64,000 nt of DNA. It comes from Chelydra serpentina. Its lineage: Eukaryota; Chordata; Testudines; Chelydridae. Positions 26,692-39,890 of the stretch are shown piece by piece. A model generated the notes under the pieces. It was not told the origin of the DNA, searched no databases, and worked only from the letters and a program-made list of their open reading frames with translations. Each line of letters opens with the position of its first letter. The stretch's first letter is position 1. Location: NCBI GenBank assembly GCA_037349315.1, contig JBAIAC010000033.1, positions 13,286,001 through 13,350,000 on the forward strand. Reading direction: 5' to 3'. A program made the position numbers and the translations under genes.

Positions 26692-27609
26692 CTGATATAA
26701 GATATAAGAACTAAGTAAATATGTAGGAAGCTATGCAATGTAAACCAAAAAACAATCAAACAAAACCAAAAGAATAAAAAACACATTGCCAAAGTAGATC
26801 AAGAAAAGGAACCTCGTTAAATAAGCCAAATTTCACTGACAAATGTCATTTCCTATATTTGTCTAAAGTTCATTTTTATGGTTATCTGTTTGGTCATTAG
26901 TCATTGTCAGACACCACCCACTTAGCTCACCTTTACCTTACATATCAGAGCTATCAACATTTAGAGAAGTTTCACAAGGGATACTTGTTCAAACAGAATG
27001 ATGATCTGGGATCTTCAGGCATTCAGGCCTGGAGAGTTGCATGCACATTATGGTTTGTTTTAGCACTTACAATCCATTATCTGATTAATCACCAAGAGGC
27101 AGATATTAAGCCCATGTTACCAAGGAGAAAAGTAAGAGTTCACAAACTGAGCTGTCCTACAGTTCAACGTAGGATGTGGTACCGAAATTGCTTTTTTAAA
27201 AATGTGAATGTACATACTAGAGAAAGAGGTAATTAAGATATTGATTGCAAGGATCCTACCGGCCTGATTTTGGGTGCTCAGCACTTGTGAAAAGAGTCAG
27301 GCCTTTGTCTTTTATATCTATTTTTAAAAAGCATCACAGATGTGCATGAAACTATACTGACCTAAAAACAGATATTTCTCAGCAATGCTATTTACTCTAA
27401 TCCATCATGATTGCAATCAACTTCTCTCACAAATAAGGCTGAGAAGGATGAGTTTTTGCATAATACATTCTCTTGTGGTTTTTCTACATAAAATAAGGCA
27501 AATATAATTTGGGAAGAAATTATCCAGCTGGAATATATTACAACCAAAGTTAATTCAGGTTTGAAAAACTTTCAACAATGCTAGATCTCAGAAAGGAGTA
27601 AAAGCTCAC
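26692..27609 (-). other. MYZAP intron
   Basis: A 918-bp AT-rich intron. No repeat or other feature recognised. Confidence 0.8.
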
Positions 27610-27695
27610 CTCTGTCTGTCTGAATGGGTTTGAGATTTTGCTCCAGATATCTGGATTTCATGTTGTACCAGTTGTTTTTGTAGCTGGTGGCGTTC
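27610..27695 (-). CDS. MYZAP coiled-coil exon (ERHQLQKQL)
   Basis: 86 nt, starting ERHQLQKQLVQHEIQISG and ending in phase 2, compatible with 26691. The acceptor is TTGTTTAG and the donor GTGAGC. The middle of this exon is less conserved with human than the flanking exons. Confidence 0.93.
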
Positions 27696-30284
27696 CTAAA
27701 CAAGAAAATGCTTTTTATCCACTTCTTCACATTGTAAATTTAAACTCCATTAAGTATATTTTATTGTGATTTTAAAAGGCCCATAATATGTTAAACAAAA
27801 ACAGAGGCTGATTCAGCCACAAGTTATTACTATATTACAGGTGGAGCATGTATTTCCTACAGCCAAGAATCACAGAATGGAAAAAACAAAGCTTGAATAA
27901 AGAGAAGCCTGAATTCTCAGCTGAGCACTAAGATAAATAGCAATGTTTTCAGTGCCAGTGTCAAAGGGCAGCTTTGCTTGCAATTTTGTAGGTAAGTGCG
28001 ACTCTGAAGGATAAAGACGTGTGAGCTGAAATGCAATTCTGAAAAAACATTATCTTTTTGACCCACAAAGGGACTCCATCCCTCTAAAATTATTACAGGT
28101 CAAAGATTACATTTATGGTCTTGGATCCAGAGATTAAATGAACCACATGACCACTGTTGAGTATATGAATATCAAATTTTCCATATTGTTCCTCCAAAAG
28201 GATTTCCTGATCCAGTGTATTTTGGCAGAGATAGGAGGCATCTCCCTATTTTTCTCCCAAAATGTCCCTACTTATTCTGTTCAAATGTTACCCAGCATGA
28301 GTGCCGAGAGGATCCGTGCACATGTAGGGTCAGATCCTGCTCCATTAGAGTCAATGCGACTTTTGCCATTCATGTCAATGAGAACAGGATTGGGGCTTTA
28401 AATAACAGCCAAATATTTAAATAGCAACACAAGAACAACAGCAGGAGTTTAGAGCTGACTGCATAAATTAATGGACTAAAGTAAAGTACAAATGCATTTC
28501 CTAACACCAAGGACAATAATGTACCACTTTACTCATTGAATACCACCTTATAACTATGAATAATTCCACTAAACTCAGTGGGATGACTTGTAGATAAAGA
28601 ATTACAATCTGGCCCAACGTGATTTATCCAACATTACTGCTAACTGATAGCTGACATTTATTTTAACTTGCGTCACAGCTAAATCTTAAAAACTGAGAAG
28701 AGTCCACTTAAATAGTTACAAACGAGTCAATGCACTTTTGTTAGTTGGGCAAAGAGGACAATAATATATACACATAGTTTAAACAAGATGTTTGTTTCTG
28801 TGTATTAGCAAATAATTAGTGGTATTAAATTTAAATTGAAGCTAAAGCACAACAAGAACATAGCTTTTAAGAATTGAGTTTTGTTATGTTTTAGGATTTA
28901 AATAATCAAAACCCTACATTCTCGTCACCACTCAGGATTTCCAGTGAGTCCTCACTTCTGCATTACTGTCTAAAAGACAATTCTTTGGCAGGGATTGTAT
29001 TCATTTTCATATACTGAACAATGCCAAACACACTGAAGGCACTAAACAAATGATATTGCAGACTCGGTTACTGAATATAATGGAATCACTGATCATTTCA
29101 GATTAATAATTACAATGAAATTGCCCTTAATTGACACTGGGGGAATAAACCGGTTTCAGACATCAGGGAACTTTTAACAGACAAGGTTCAGACAATAACT
29201 GTATGTGTGAGTAGAGGCACTGCACTACTACTAGACTTACATAAAATAATTATCTCAAAACGAGTATGCGTTTCGCCCTGGAACAAAGTCCATAAAATAG
29301 ACGAAGGCAGGGCAGGAGATAAGGAAATGACCAAAAAAAAAAAACTGCTACAACTTGTTCTACAGCAGTGCTGGTAACGTCACAAGAGATAAGTGTCTGG
29401 CAGCATTTCTCCTTTCAGGGAGTTACAAGTCAATTGTAAAAATATGCTCAAGGCTGCATAATGTAGACCATATTTGAGCCAAGGAGAGAAAATTTGACAA
29501 TATTGAGTGCAGAGAAGTAAGGAAGAACCATTTTATAGATCAGAAGTAGACTAAAAACTGAAAATCTGGGGTCACTGTCAGAGTATTTTGAAAAATAATC
29601 TAAAAATAAATTATGTGCATGGAAACATAGATGGTTGTTACATGCACAGAAAGTTTGACATCAAAATTTCAAAGGGAATTTTAGTCTGAAGTCTTAAGAG
29701 TTTCATTCTGATGTGCAGGAACCTCGAGGTGCAATTCCAGTTAAAACTAATTACAGTAACAGGTCTTTTTCATGATGCATTTAGATAAAAATGTTTTTAT
29801 ACATATGCATTTGTTTAAAAGATGTATGTTTATTCATTACAGTCATAAAATCTTTTAAAGGACCATAAGGGATCCAGAAAAATTTGTACATGCTATTATG
29901 AGATAAAATGTGTTTTTTTTAAAAACTGTCCTTTCAAAATAAAGATTGGCCCCATGTGTGTCTCAGCTCCAAAGCAGCCCTGAAAGTTTTTGCAAGTAAC
30001 AGCTCCCACAAACAGTAGAGTGGGCAAAGGGTGCCAACTTGCCATGGTGTGTCCTCAACAGTCCAAGTGCTAAGAGCATGGACGGATGCAATAAAGGGTT
30101 TTTGATTTTATTAATAGGAAGAAGATAGAAGTGGTGAGTGAGATAGAGGCCGCTGGAGGAGAGGGATGTTGACCCACAGGGGACTGAACAAACAAGTGCA
30201 CTCCTATACAAGTCTTGCATTCTGCTAAAAAGCGCATAGATATTGGCACCCATACTTTAACATTCTGTGAGCAGAGAAAGTTAC
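27696..30284 (-). other. MYZAP intron
   Basis: A 2.6-kb AT-rich intron. A degenerate palindromic MITE-like stretch may lie near 28320-28400. Nothing else is recognised. Confidence 0.75.
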
Positions 30285-30413
30285 CTCTTCCATGCGCTGA
30301 ATGAACTGATCCAGCTCTCCAATCCTCTTGTCTTTTTCCTGTATACTTGTCTCTGTAATTTGCATCTTCTTATTTGCCTCCTCAATGGCCTTCAGAAGTC
30401 GATTAGTTTCTGC
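30285..30413 (-). CDS. MYZAP coiled-coil exon (AIEEANKKMQ)
   Basis: 43 codons in phase 0. AETNRLLKAIEEANKKMQ and EKDKRIGELDQFIQRMEE are close to human. The acceptor is TTCAAAG and the donor GTAACT. Confidence 0.96.
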
Positions 30414-31335
30414 CTTTGAACAAACAGGTTTATGTTCATATCCACAAACAATCAATACAATTGATGAATGAAAAGTAAGGAGCTGATTTCTGTGCTACAC
30501 AATGGAATTGGGTTTTTTTAAAGTAGACTCAATAAAATCAATAAACCTGGATGCCCAAGAACCGAGACTGTTTCTGCAAACAAAACATCAAACTATAGCA
30601 TCAAATATGAGTTTTGTGGCACATAAAGTTTGGGTGATCAAAACTGTGGAGTTACTTTTAATATAGGGCTGTAAGACTGCACAGCAATCAGCTTTAAAAA
30701 CAAAAAATGTTTGCACACCACATGAATATTTGTTCTCCCCTCAGTGGATACACACGTACTCAGTACTGAAAGAAGAAAATGTGCTATTCCCAAGAACAGT
30801 ATGTTTAGTTACCAAAGCCTGTCACTTTTAATTGCATTTATATCTGTATCACATTAAGGCTTGAGAGACTGACTTCAGTCTCCCTGGATATCCGTGAGTG
30901 GTGTTAGATAACCCTATTGTTATTGATCAGAAATATACAAAATAACATGATCAGAGGAAGCTTTTGGGAGGAAAAAAATGTTCTCAAGGGATTTCTCCAC
31001 TGAAATTAATTTTTTTCTCTGGACATTTCACTAAAGTCAGAGGATTTGTGCTTTGCATTTTCTTAGACCAGTAGAAAAACATCCACTTTATTTTCATTTT
31101 CATTTTGAAATTTAAATTTTTACTGTCCATTTTGTTTAGATGCCCTCTTTATTCAGCTATAAAGCTCTAGTGACTATGAAAGTTTAAAAGTTGCTGTGAC
31201 AAGCCACGAAAGGAAAAGAAACTGGTATACAAATAAATGTAACTTCAATTCTGGTGTTACATTTATCAATATAATTTAAGGACTGTATTTCAAACACTGA
31301 ACTGAAGAACACTCTTACAGACTGGCTGTACATAC
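30414..31335 (-). other. MYZAP intron
   Basis: A 922-bp AT-rich intron with no recognised feature. Confidence 0.8.
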
Positions 31336-31461
31336 TATTAGAGTTTCTTTCTCAGCTATATGTTTCTGTTCTTCTTGTTGTAGTTTTTCTTCATACTGGC
31401 TGTACAGTTTTCTGGTCATCTCTCTCATTACATCAGCATTGGCTTCTTGAGAGCATTCCAC
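31336..31461 (-). CDS. MYZAP coiled-coil exon (VECSQEAN)
   Basis: 42 codons in phase 0. It starts VECSQEANADVMREMTRKLY and ends HIAEKETLI, matching the human block around SQEANAEVMREMTKKLYSQY. The acceptor is CCTATAG and the donor GTATGT. Confidence 0.96.
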
Positions 31462-31761
31462 CTATAGGAGTACACAAAAGAGAGAACTTCAGCAATGCTT
31501 CAACTGGAGATGGTTCAGCTGTAGGAGATAAGAAAAATGGAGCTCAAACAAACCAAAAGATAGAGATGTAATTGATGTTGATAGTCAGAACCTTCCCCTA
31601 GAATTGTTACAAAATATACTCTACCTGAGTCTCATTTACACCAAGTCCACATTACAGCACTCTGGCAGTGTAAAGGGGTCTTTCAATTGGGTCTAAGTTA
31701 CAATTACACCAACTTTAGAGCCCCTTCACACTGTCAGAGTTAAAGTGCTATTAGTAAAATG

Positions 31762-31825
31762 AAAATAAGAAAGAAAAACTTGTAGCACCTTAGAGACTAA
31801 CAAATTTATTTCAGCATAAGCTTGT
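31762..31825 (-). mobile_element. Penelope-like end fragment (family A), antisense
   Basis: The reverse complement reads AAGCTTATGCTGAAATAAAT then TTGTTAGTCTCTAAGGTGC, the same as 32812-32872 in sense. It stops at the GCTT box, so the ribozyme-like core is absent here. The two copies face each other about 0.8 kb apart. Confidence 0.55.
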
Positions 31826-32619
31826 AACTGAGAATCAGGCCTGACTCTTTAGTAAGTTCTCTCACGACACCCTCTCACGCACTTGAAGTTTGCTCCCTGG
31901 TATGAAGAATAATTTAAAAATCTCTAATTTTACATGAGTGTAGCTTAGAAATGAGTTTGAACCAAAACCCATATCCAAATGCCCATGAACTTTGCAGTGA
32001 TCAAAATCCAGATCCAATATTTACAGTTTGAGCCCATCTGTGCTGTAGACTGAAATAAAAGCTAAATAAAACTAAACAAAATAGCTTTGCTAGGACTTGA
32101 TTCTCCTCTTTCTTGCTCTGCTGCAAATCTGGAGTGACAGCATTAAAGTCATGGGAGTTACCCTGATCTAAGTGAGAGGAGAATCTAGGCCTGCAAAACT
32201 ATTAACTTAGTGTTATTTACATTGGTGTTAATCATGGTAATAAGAAAAGAATCAGGCACTTAGTGTTTAACGCTGGAACTCTCAGTGCTCATGGTTATAA
32301 AAGATCTCTGTTTTGAGCATCTGGGTTATCTTGTTTCAAGGACTGCAAGATTTATCAAACCCTTACACTGTCTTACTCAGTGGGAACAAACTGTTCAAAT
32401 GTTATTGCTCTGCATAAAAATAAAAAGATATTTTGTCTTCTGAAGAGGGACAGATCTCTCGGAAGGATTCCATTTGCACTGTAGCTGCCTTATGTGGCAT
32501 CTGACCCAGATCTTAGGTTTGAACAGAGACTGGGAGTCGCTCGGTCATTACGTTAATTGAATCTATTTCCCCCTAGTTAAGTATCCTAGTTAAGTATCCT
32601 CACACCTGTGTGTCAACTG

Positions 32620-32872
32620 TCCGGAACGGGCCATCTTGATTATCACGTCAAAAGATTTTTTTCCCCTGCTGATAATAGTTCCTCTCAATTAATTAGCCTC
32701 TTACAGTTGGTATGGTTACTTCCACCTTTTCATGTCTCTCTGAATGTATAAATATTTTCTAATTGTATGTTCACTCTATGAATCCGAAGAAGTGGATTGT
32801 AATCCACGAAAGCTTATGCTGAAATAAATTTGTTAGTCTCTAAGGTGCCACAAGTTCTCCTTTTCTTTTTAC
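32620..32872 (+). mobile_element. Penelope-like end (family A) with hammerhead-like core
   Basis: The 3' half contains CCGAAGA (32784-32790), a GTGG/CCAC stem (32792-32795 with 32804-32807), GAAA (32808-32811), then GCTTATGC and a TTGTTAGTCTCTAAGGTGCC tail. The layout parallels a hammerhead ribozyme core, known from Penelope-like retroelements, but one invariant base differs and there is an extra A before the stem. The upstream body to about 32620 is assigned from memory of a common turtle repeat. Confidence 0.5.
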
Positions 32873-33221
32873 ATTAGGACAGAGAGCAAGTTTCTGCCAA
32901 TACAATCAAAAGGAACAGGAATTAAATCAAGTTTCATTAAAGTATACACTGAACCCCCAGAGTTACAGTAATGTGGTTACAAACAACAAACTAGGAAAGC
33001 AGAGTTGCAACAGTTCAACCCTAACCTCCCTAAAAAGTGTCAAAGTGGAGTATAATTTCCTGTGCCACCTCTCCCACATTCCTTTGTTTATAATTTGGGT
33101 GGCCACTGCAATAACTAACAACATTCTTAGGTGAGAATATAAAAGAAATGATTCAAGTAAACAGAGAGAAACAGACCCGACTGACAGCCAACCCCCACAA
33201 TACCATATCCTCTTCTTACAC

Positions 33222-33854
33222 CAGGGGTGGTCAAACATTTTGGCCCGAGGGCCACATCGGGGTTGCAAAACTGTATGGAGGGCCGGGTAGGGAAGGCTGT
33301 GCCTCCCCAAACAGCCTGGCCCCTGCCCCCCATCTGCTCCCTCCCACTTCCTGCCCCCTAATTGCCCCCCTCAAAATCCCAACCCTCCCCCTACTCCTTC
33401 TCCCCTGACCGCCCCCTCCCAAGACCCCCCTGACCATAATCACCCCCCAGGACCCCACCCCCTATCCAACCCCTCTGCTCCCTGTCCCAACTGCCCCGAT
33501 CCCTATCCACACCCCCGCCCCCTGACAGGCCCCCCGGGACTCCCACGCTTATCCAACCACCCCCTGCCCCGTTCCCTGTCCCCTGACTGCCCCCCGGAAC
33601 CCTCAGCCCCTTATCCAACTCCCTGGCCCCCTTACCACGCCGCTCAGAGCAGCGTGTCTGGCAGCCACGCAGCCCAGTCGGAGCACGCAGCCCTGCCCCC
33701 CAGAGTGCTGCCTGTGTGGCGGCATGGCTCCGGGGGAGAGGGGACAGCAGGGGAATGGGGAAGGAGCTAGCCTCCCCAACCAGGAGCTCAGGGGCCGGGC
33801 AGGACGGTCCCACGGTCCGGATGTGGCCCGCGGGACGTAGTTTGCCCACCCCTG
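33222..33854. mobile_element. Non-autonomous hAT transposon (633 bp)
   Basis: It begins with CAGGGGTGGTCAAAC and ends with GTTTGCCCACCCCTG, 15-bp inverted ends with two mismatches. The flanks TCTTACAC (33214-33221) and GCTTACGC (33855-33862) are an 8-bp duplication with two differences. The C-rich interior is minisatellite-like and gives spurious long open frames. Confidence 0.85.
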
Positions 33855-34897
33855 GCTTACGCCCTTCCCCCCATCCCCAAAAATTAAAAATCAGATCCTG
33901 TGGATGTTTCTGCATATGACTTAACAAGCAACTTTCACTATGCCAGCATGTGCTTAACTTTTACCACATGCTCACATTCCACTGATGCCAACGTGCATGA
34001 CGTTGAGCACATGCTTAAGTGCTTCACTGAATTAAGGCCTACAGGCCAAATTCTGCCCTGAGACATCAACACATAGCTTTCCCTCACTTCATGTTTGGGC
34101 CAGGACGTGTCCTCAAGATTAGGATAAACTACACATTTCTGTTTTGAAATCCTGATTTCTTTTCCTCTACTCTCTTCCTTTGATTATCCTTTCCTTCTTT
34201 TTATTCCCTACAGACCACAGCAAATGCGAGCAACAAATATACTCTACACAAACCTTGTAAAACTATTGTTGAAAGGAAATTAGAACATAAAAATACATTA
34301 GTAAGCTGGTACCCTCCCTCTTTAGTGTGATGGATCTGGGCCATCTATCACTATGCACTAATGTAGGATACAAGAGCCCCCAAGATAATCCTCTGTTTCT
34401 GACTTATTTAAATGCAAGTCAGTGGTCACCTAATTTCATGGAAGGGATTTAATGCATTTTTTAAAACATTTCTGATACTGCGCAATTGTTCCAAGTTATT
34501 TGAAATGCTGTTAACTGCTCCGATGATTTAATTGAGCTTCCAAATGCAAGACAGTTGGACTCATAAAAAAGGCTCATATGATAGCTCCAGCTTGCGTTTC
34601 ATTCCCTTGTGCTTACCTGAAAACCTGTCCCACAACTAACTTCTCTTTTCAGGGTAATTTGCTGTTAGGGTGCACCTCTGTTGCCCAATATGAATACTGT
34701 ACATGTGCACAAAACATGACAGATTTTTAATGAAAAATTGTGAAAGGTACAGTACTGGCTGTAAATAACAATCCATGGATGGTCGGTGAAGAACTCTACA
34801 CAAATATGGTCAAATCTCTTTTTCCAAGCAATGAATCTCATTGCCTCAGCAATGTCCTTATTGTACAACATGAACAGGGGGAGTTTACATACTGTAC

Positions 34898-35050
34898 CTT
34901 TAGTTTCAGTAGCTGATTTTCAACTTTGGCTGTTTCCAGCTGTTTTTGCTTTTCTTTCAGTTTTTCCATGGACTGCTCATGTGTGTGTTTTAAATTCCTT
35001 ATTTGATCCCTTATATCCGTGTTCTCCAAACTAACATCCACTAAAGTTTT
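34898..35050 (-). CDS. MYZAP coiled-coil exon (KTLVDVSLEN)
   Basis: 51 codons in phase 0, from KTLVDVSLENTDIRDQIRNL to AKVENQLLKLK. The acceptor is TTCATTTTAG and the donor GTACAG. It is strongly similar to human KTLVDVTLENSNIKDQIRNL. Confidence 0.97.
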
Positions 35051-35979
35051 CTAAAATGAACACAATGAAATACACAATTTAAAGTAGTAATAACAATAAT
35101 AAAAAAAATCATAATTTGACCAACCTACCACAAGAGGCTTTCTGCAATATTTAGAATATTTTAGAGTTTACTGTTTTGTTGACATAGTTAATAGCTTTAG
35201 CCCTTAAAAATTATGGTTTCTAATTATTTGCTTTACCAAAAAAAACTCTCCCCATAGGAGCATGTTCATTAAAATGCAGTCCCAGAGAGCTGTGATCAAG
35301 AGGAAGAGACATGCATGCATTACAGTGCAAACACCACTTCCATTTTATACTGTAATATAACTGAAGTGAAATGTTGGATTTTCCCCTCCATTCTTCCCCT
35401 CTCCAAATGCCAAATTTTAAGATGATAAACCTGAAAACACTGAAGTTTGACACAGTGGGACAGGAGAGTTGAGGAGGCTAGCTGGGATGGATGCCAAGCT
35501 GAAAACATTTTTATGAACAAGAAAAATGATCTTTGTATGTTTAAAAGGAGTGGCTACTCAATATTTGTAAAATTAAAAAAAAATCATTGACATTTCCATC
35601 AATAGAAAAAAACAGTGGGACAAAATCATGTGATGTGTCATTGGTTTGTAAAATATGGAAAGAGTCTCAGTTTCCATTAATGTCTTTAATTTTCCATTAA
35701 GCAAAGAACAAGGACTTTCACCAGCTGCAATGGAGTGAAACAACACTTTACTGTATATTATAGTATAGCCTTTTAGCCAGCAAAACTCCTGGATTTTTCT
35801 TAAGTTCATCATTTATCTGTTTAAATGTTCTTAGTGACATTTGATGGTTAAGATCCGAATGTGTATCTACCCATTATCCATCCCGCATGTTTACTGTTAA
35901 GCTGATGGCACAAGAGGGAGTCTAAGATGGTAGCTGATGGATCAGCCCATCCTCTTTCATAGAGCTATTAACAGCATAC
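35051..35979 (-). other. MYZAP intron
   Basis: A 929-bp AT-rich intron with no recognised feature. Confidence 0.8.
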
Positions 35980-36093
35980 CTGCAACTCAATTGATGCCGA
36001 TGTCAAGGAGCTGTTCATTTCACTGAAGCTGTCCAAGGCTGTAGCCTGCACTTGCATGTGGCTCTCTAAGGATTCCTTTTCAACGTTTGTTAT
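35980..36093 (-). CDS. MYZAP exon (ITNVEKESLESH)
   Basis: 38 codons in phase 0, ending SFSEMNSSLTSASIELQ. The acceptor is TGATCAG and the donor GTATGC. Its first half diverges from human, but length, phase and position between conserved exons fit. Confidence 0.93.
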
Positions 36094-39000
36094 CTGATCA
36101 GATTAAGAAAAGATATTAAAAAAAAAATCCTCAAATTTTAAAATTCTTTGAAAAGGATGATAGCTGCCACCAACTTAACACTGGAGAGACAACAGGTTTA
36201 AAAACAATGGGATTAAGAGGAGTTTGAATCTCTAGGTAAACTTTTCTCTATTGGAAATCCTGTGTTAACCAAAACTCCATTTTAAAAGCTTAAATTTTGG
36301 CTTTGGAAGCAAGCTATGCTGAGATATAGAAGCAGTCTTTCAGGGTCTTCTCATGGTGTGAGACATCATGCACATTAACCACAGCCACGACTCAGGCTCT
36401 AACTCTTGTGGTCATGAAAAGAGAAAACTTTCCTCGCTAAACTTGGTAGAAGAAATTCATCCTTGTGCAGAGGGAATTCATCCCTTTTGATGCTTAATTG
36501 AGGCTTACCCAGTGCACAGGCCTCGTGCTGACCCTGGGCACAGAGGCAAGTTTCACCCAATAAGAACTCCTGCAGGAGGTTGTCTCACCTTGAAGTTGTA
36601 CTTTGCATATTTTTAAATTTTGCCAGTTTTCAAAAAGAAAAGATTCTGGTTTATAAAAGACATTGTTTGGCTCTAGAAACTGCTGTGAGGATCTCCATGA
36701 AAGATCAGAATTGCAAATGCACATAAGAGCATTCCAGCAGGTGAAACAACACTCGTACTCATTTACTGTTATTTAGATAGCATGGTAAATGTTCGCAATA
36801 CTTTAGAGTAGCTAAAATATACAGATCCCCAGATTGACAAAGTCCCTGCCCTCAAACAGCACACAAACCAAACACACACAAACAGATACAGGACAGCTGT
36901 TTATTAGCTGTCTGTGGCTTCAGTGCACAACTGAACAGATAGGAATAGGAGACGTTTGGCAGCTGTTTACTGGGAAAGCTGCTTTAGGCACATGGGGTGG
37001 CGTGCAAGAGGACATACAGTCAGGAGTAGGTGAAGGAAAGAAATGGAGCAGCTTAGAGAGAGGCTTGGGTGGAGTGCAGGGAGCATGACATGGTGTAGGA
37101 GGAGACGAGACCAGGAACACAGGGAAGCAAATAAAAAGCTTTGAAGATAAGAAGCATGGGCTTAAATGTGAGAGTGAGCAGTGGGGAGGATCCAACACAA
37201 ACATTTACTATGTTTGAACTGTACAGACAGAAGAAAAGATGATCAACCAACCATAAGGTGTCTAAGAACTTAAGGAAGATACAACAGACCAAACAGTATC
37301 AATGATTATGAACCAAAGTCTAACCTTATCATGCACACAAGCAAACAAGGTCTACCTCTCGATAAAATACACAAGCATTGTGGACCAACCTTCATAAGTA
37401 CTTAACAATTAGCATTTACTAGCCAAGCCATGCACCAACTGGGTCAGAGCATACAGGAGAAGCCAGTGCTCAAGGCTCACTGCAGATGTAAAAAGTGACC
37501 AAAGAAAGACTGTTTTGGACAGATTGCAGAAGAGAGGTGAGATGGGGAGGACCTAGAAGAAAGCTTCAGTGACCAAGGGCAGGATTTTACCTGTGCACAG
37601 GCAAGAGTTTTAGCAATAGGGATAAAAGTGAGGGGCAGTGTTTGTAGGGGGGTTGGGGGAAAGAGAGAGAGAGAGAATTTATAGCAAGGGCCCAGAGGTG
37701 ATGGGAGCAGAAATAAAAGGATTCTAAAATGTTGCCAAGTATGAGAGCCTGGGTGTCTGGAAAGACGATGGGGCTGTCAAAAGCAACAGATAAGATAGGG
37801 AGAAAAGGAGGCTTAGGGATGAGAAGTTCAGTAAGATGGTGGTTAAACCCAGAAGGAGATATTGAAGAGACACTAGACTACACACTTAACTATCACTATG
37901 TCATTCCCTTGAAATGCCACACACAATTCATTTGACTGAGCCAGGATTGCATGACCTGAAAAGAGCTACATGTTACTGCTCTTCCTAACTACCCAATTTA
38001 TGGCATTGTGATCTATCGACAAGCTAGCTTTACCTGAGAAATGATCCTATAATCATTAACTAGAAGGGGGAAGGCTCAGCACAGGGTAGATGGAATTCCA
38101 TCACACATCTGACACACTTTACAGAGACAAAAATGGTGTGTGCCAAGAGTGCCTTGGGCCTTGGACAGCCCTTTATATTATTGTAGAAGTCCAAATAAAT
38201 AAACAAACAAATCCATCTAATCCCAGAGACATTTCTTCCATAATTCAGACCAAATCCTGATCTCTTTGAGGTCAAAGCAAAAACTCCCATTGGCTTCAAG
38301 GGGATCTCGCTTAGGCCTTATGGCAGATTTGGGACACAGTTCTCTGATCTTTGGCTACTTTTTGGGCTCAGCTTCCCTTCTACAGGCCACAACAACTGAT
38401 GGAAAAAAGATTAAGTGAAAGAGAAGCAAGTATTCATATTTTCAGACACTCCCAAGTATCAGGAAGTGGTCCAACAATGTGCTAAGGAATTATGATTTTT
38501 TTCCCTTCAAATTTTTAAGTTTGCTTCCAAACCTACAGAGATCATTATGCACACTCTAGGATAATGACTTACAGAAGCTAAAGGCTCCATCAGGATAGCA
38601 TTAGAGCACATATTTAAGTTCCACTAACAAAGTTAAGGATATGCTTAAGTGCTATCCTTATTAACAAGGCTTTTCTGAATCAGGGCCATAGAAAGAAATG
38701 TTGCAATTGGCATCTATAGAATAATTGTAGAACCAACCAGTTTTTTGAACTAAAGAACTCAGTTTGTATGGATTCAGGTAAGAACAAATTTTAAAGTGTG
38801 TGTGTGGGGGGTGGGAAAGGACAATTTTCTCGATACCTGTCACTATTATTGCTGCAGTGGAGCTTATGACTGAGAGGGTCACTATGAGCTAACATGGAGA
38901 GGCTTCAGCAGAGAACTGAGGTTGCAACACTTTTATGGCAATCAAATATATTTAAATACTGTAGTAAGTTACACAGGCTGGAATTTAGTTTACTGGAATG

Positions 39001-39536
39001 ACCCATTGAGTTGCAAAAGTGACCTCCAGTAAGCAAAAGACATCAGATTCTTGTATAACCCCCAATCAGTTAATTTGTCAGTCCACAGGGACAGTAACTT
39101 TGTATGATAAACACCATCCTCCAGTCAGTATTAGAATATTAATCATACATAATCACACAGGCAATATAATCAACAATAGTCTTTATTTACAAAAAGTAGG
39201 TAATGGGATAGATCAGTCATGCTCCTTTACATGACCACACCTGAAAAAGAGCTCAGCATGAGCTTCTGTCTCTCACCAACAGAAGTTGGTCCAATAAAAG
39301 ATTTTACCTCACCCATCTTGACTCTCTAATGCTCCTTTACAGACAGAAAAAGCCTCTGACCTGTTTTCATTTTGCTTGAAAAATACAAAGTACTGAAGGC
39401 ATGAAAAATAATGAACTTAAATGGCTCTAAAACATCATTTGTTTCATCCTACATACTGTCTTTCATAAAAAATGTTTATAGGTAACCTTGTTTGGTTCAC
39501 CTCTTATGACACCATTACAAATAAATGTGAACTTAC
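36094..39536 (-). other. MYZAP intron
   Basis: A 3.4-kb intron. A family-B Penelope-like end lies at 39241-39327 and a degenerate MITE-like patch near 38565-38690. A purine-rich stretch around 36990-37700 resembles debris of an old LINE but I cannot assign it. The rest is unremarkable. Confidence 0.75.
39241..39327 (+). mobile_element. Penelope-like 3' end fragment (family B)
   Basis: This fragment shares CTCACCAACAGAAGTTGGTC, CCAATAAAAGAT and TTACCTCACCCA with 4801-4893. The hammerhead-like region (CTGAAAA, then GAGCTC/GAGCTTC) is more decayed than in the other copy. Confidence 0.45.
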
Positions 39537-39629
39537 TGTCAATTCATTTGTAAGTTGCTGTATTTTCCGTTTCATTTCACCATACTCTCCATACATTTTC
39601 TTTCTTACTTTTTCCAAAGTTGCTCTCAC
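39537..39629 (-). CDS. MYZAP exon (VRATLEKVRKKMYG)
   Basis: 31 codons in phase 0: VRATLEKVRKKMYGEYGEMK through QQLTNELT, closely matching human VRATLEKVRKRMYGDYDEMR. The acceptor is GACTACAG and the donor GTAAGT. Confidence 0.97.
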
Positions 39630-39890
39630 CTGTAGTCAGACAAATTATAAGCCTTTGTTATTCAGCCTTTATTACAAAAATAATTTAGATTAGAAACCAG
39701 ACAACAATGTGATCCAAAGACCAAGATCACCTACAGCGATCACCATTGCTAAGCCAACGCTTGCTCACTGTAACATTTGTAATTCCCTGGTGGAAGTGTC
39801 TTAGATACCACTGTGTAGTAGCTGAGAGTTAATTTACCTTTTAAGTTTATACCTGCTCGAGATCCTGTCGCCGGAAGAGCCTGTGCCGCC

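Larger units (their letters stand above)
31462..34897 (-). other. MYZAP intron with several insertions
   Basis: A 3.4-kb intron. It contains inverted Penelope-like ends (31762-31825 and 32620-32872), a hAT element (33222-33854), and a degenerate palindromic MITE-like patch near 33943-34050. The rest has no recognised feature. Confidence 0.8.

Noticed and set aside
33391..33927. 178-codon minus-strand frame
   Set aside because: It lies in the C-rich minisatellite of the hAT at 33222-33854, with repeated glycine and no domain.
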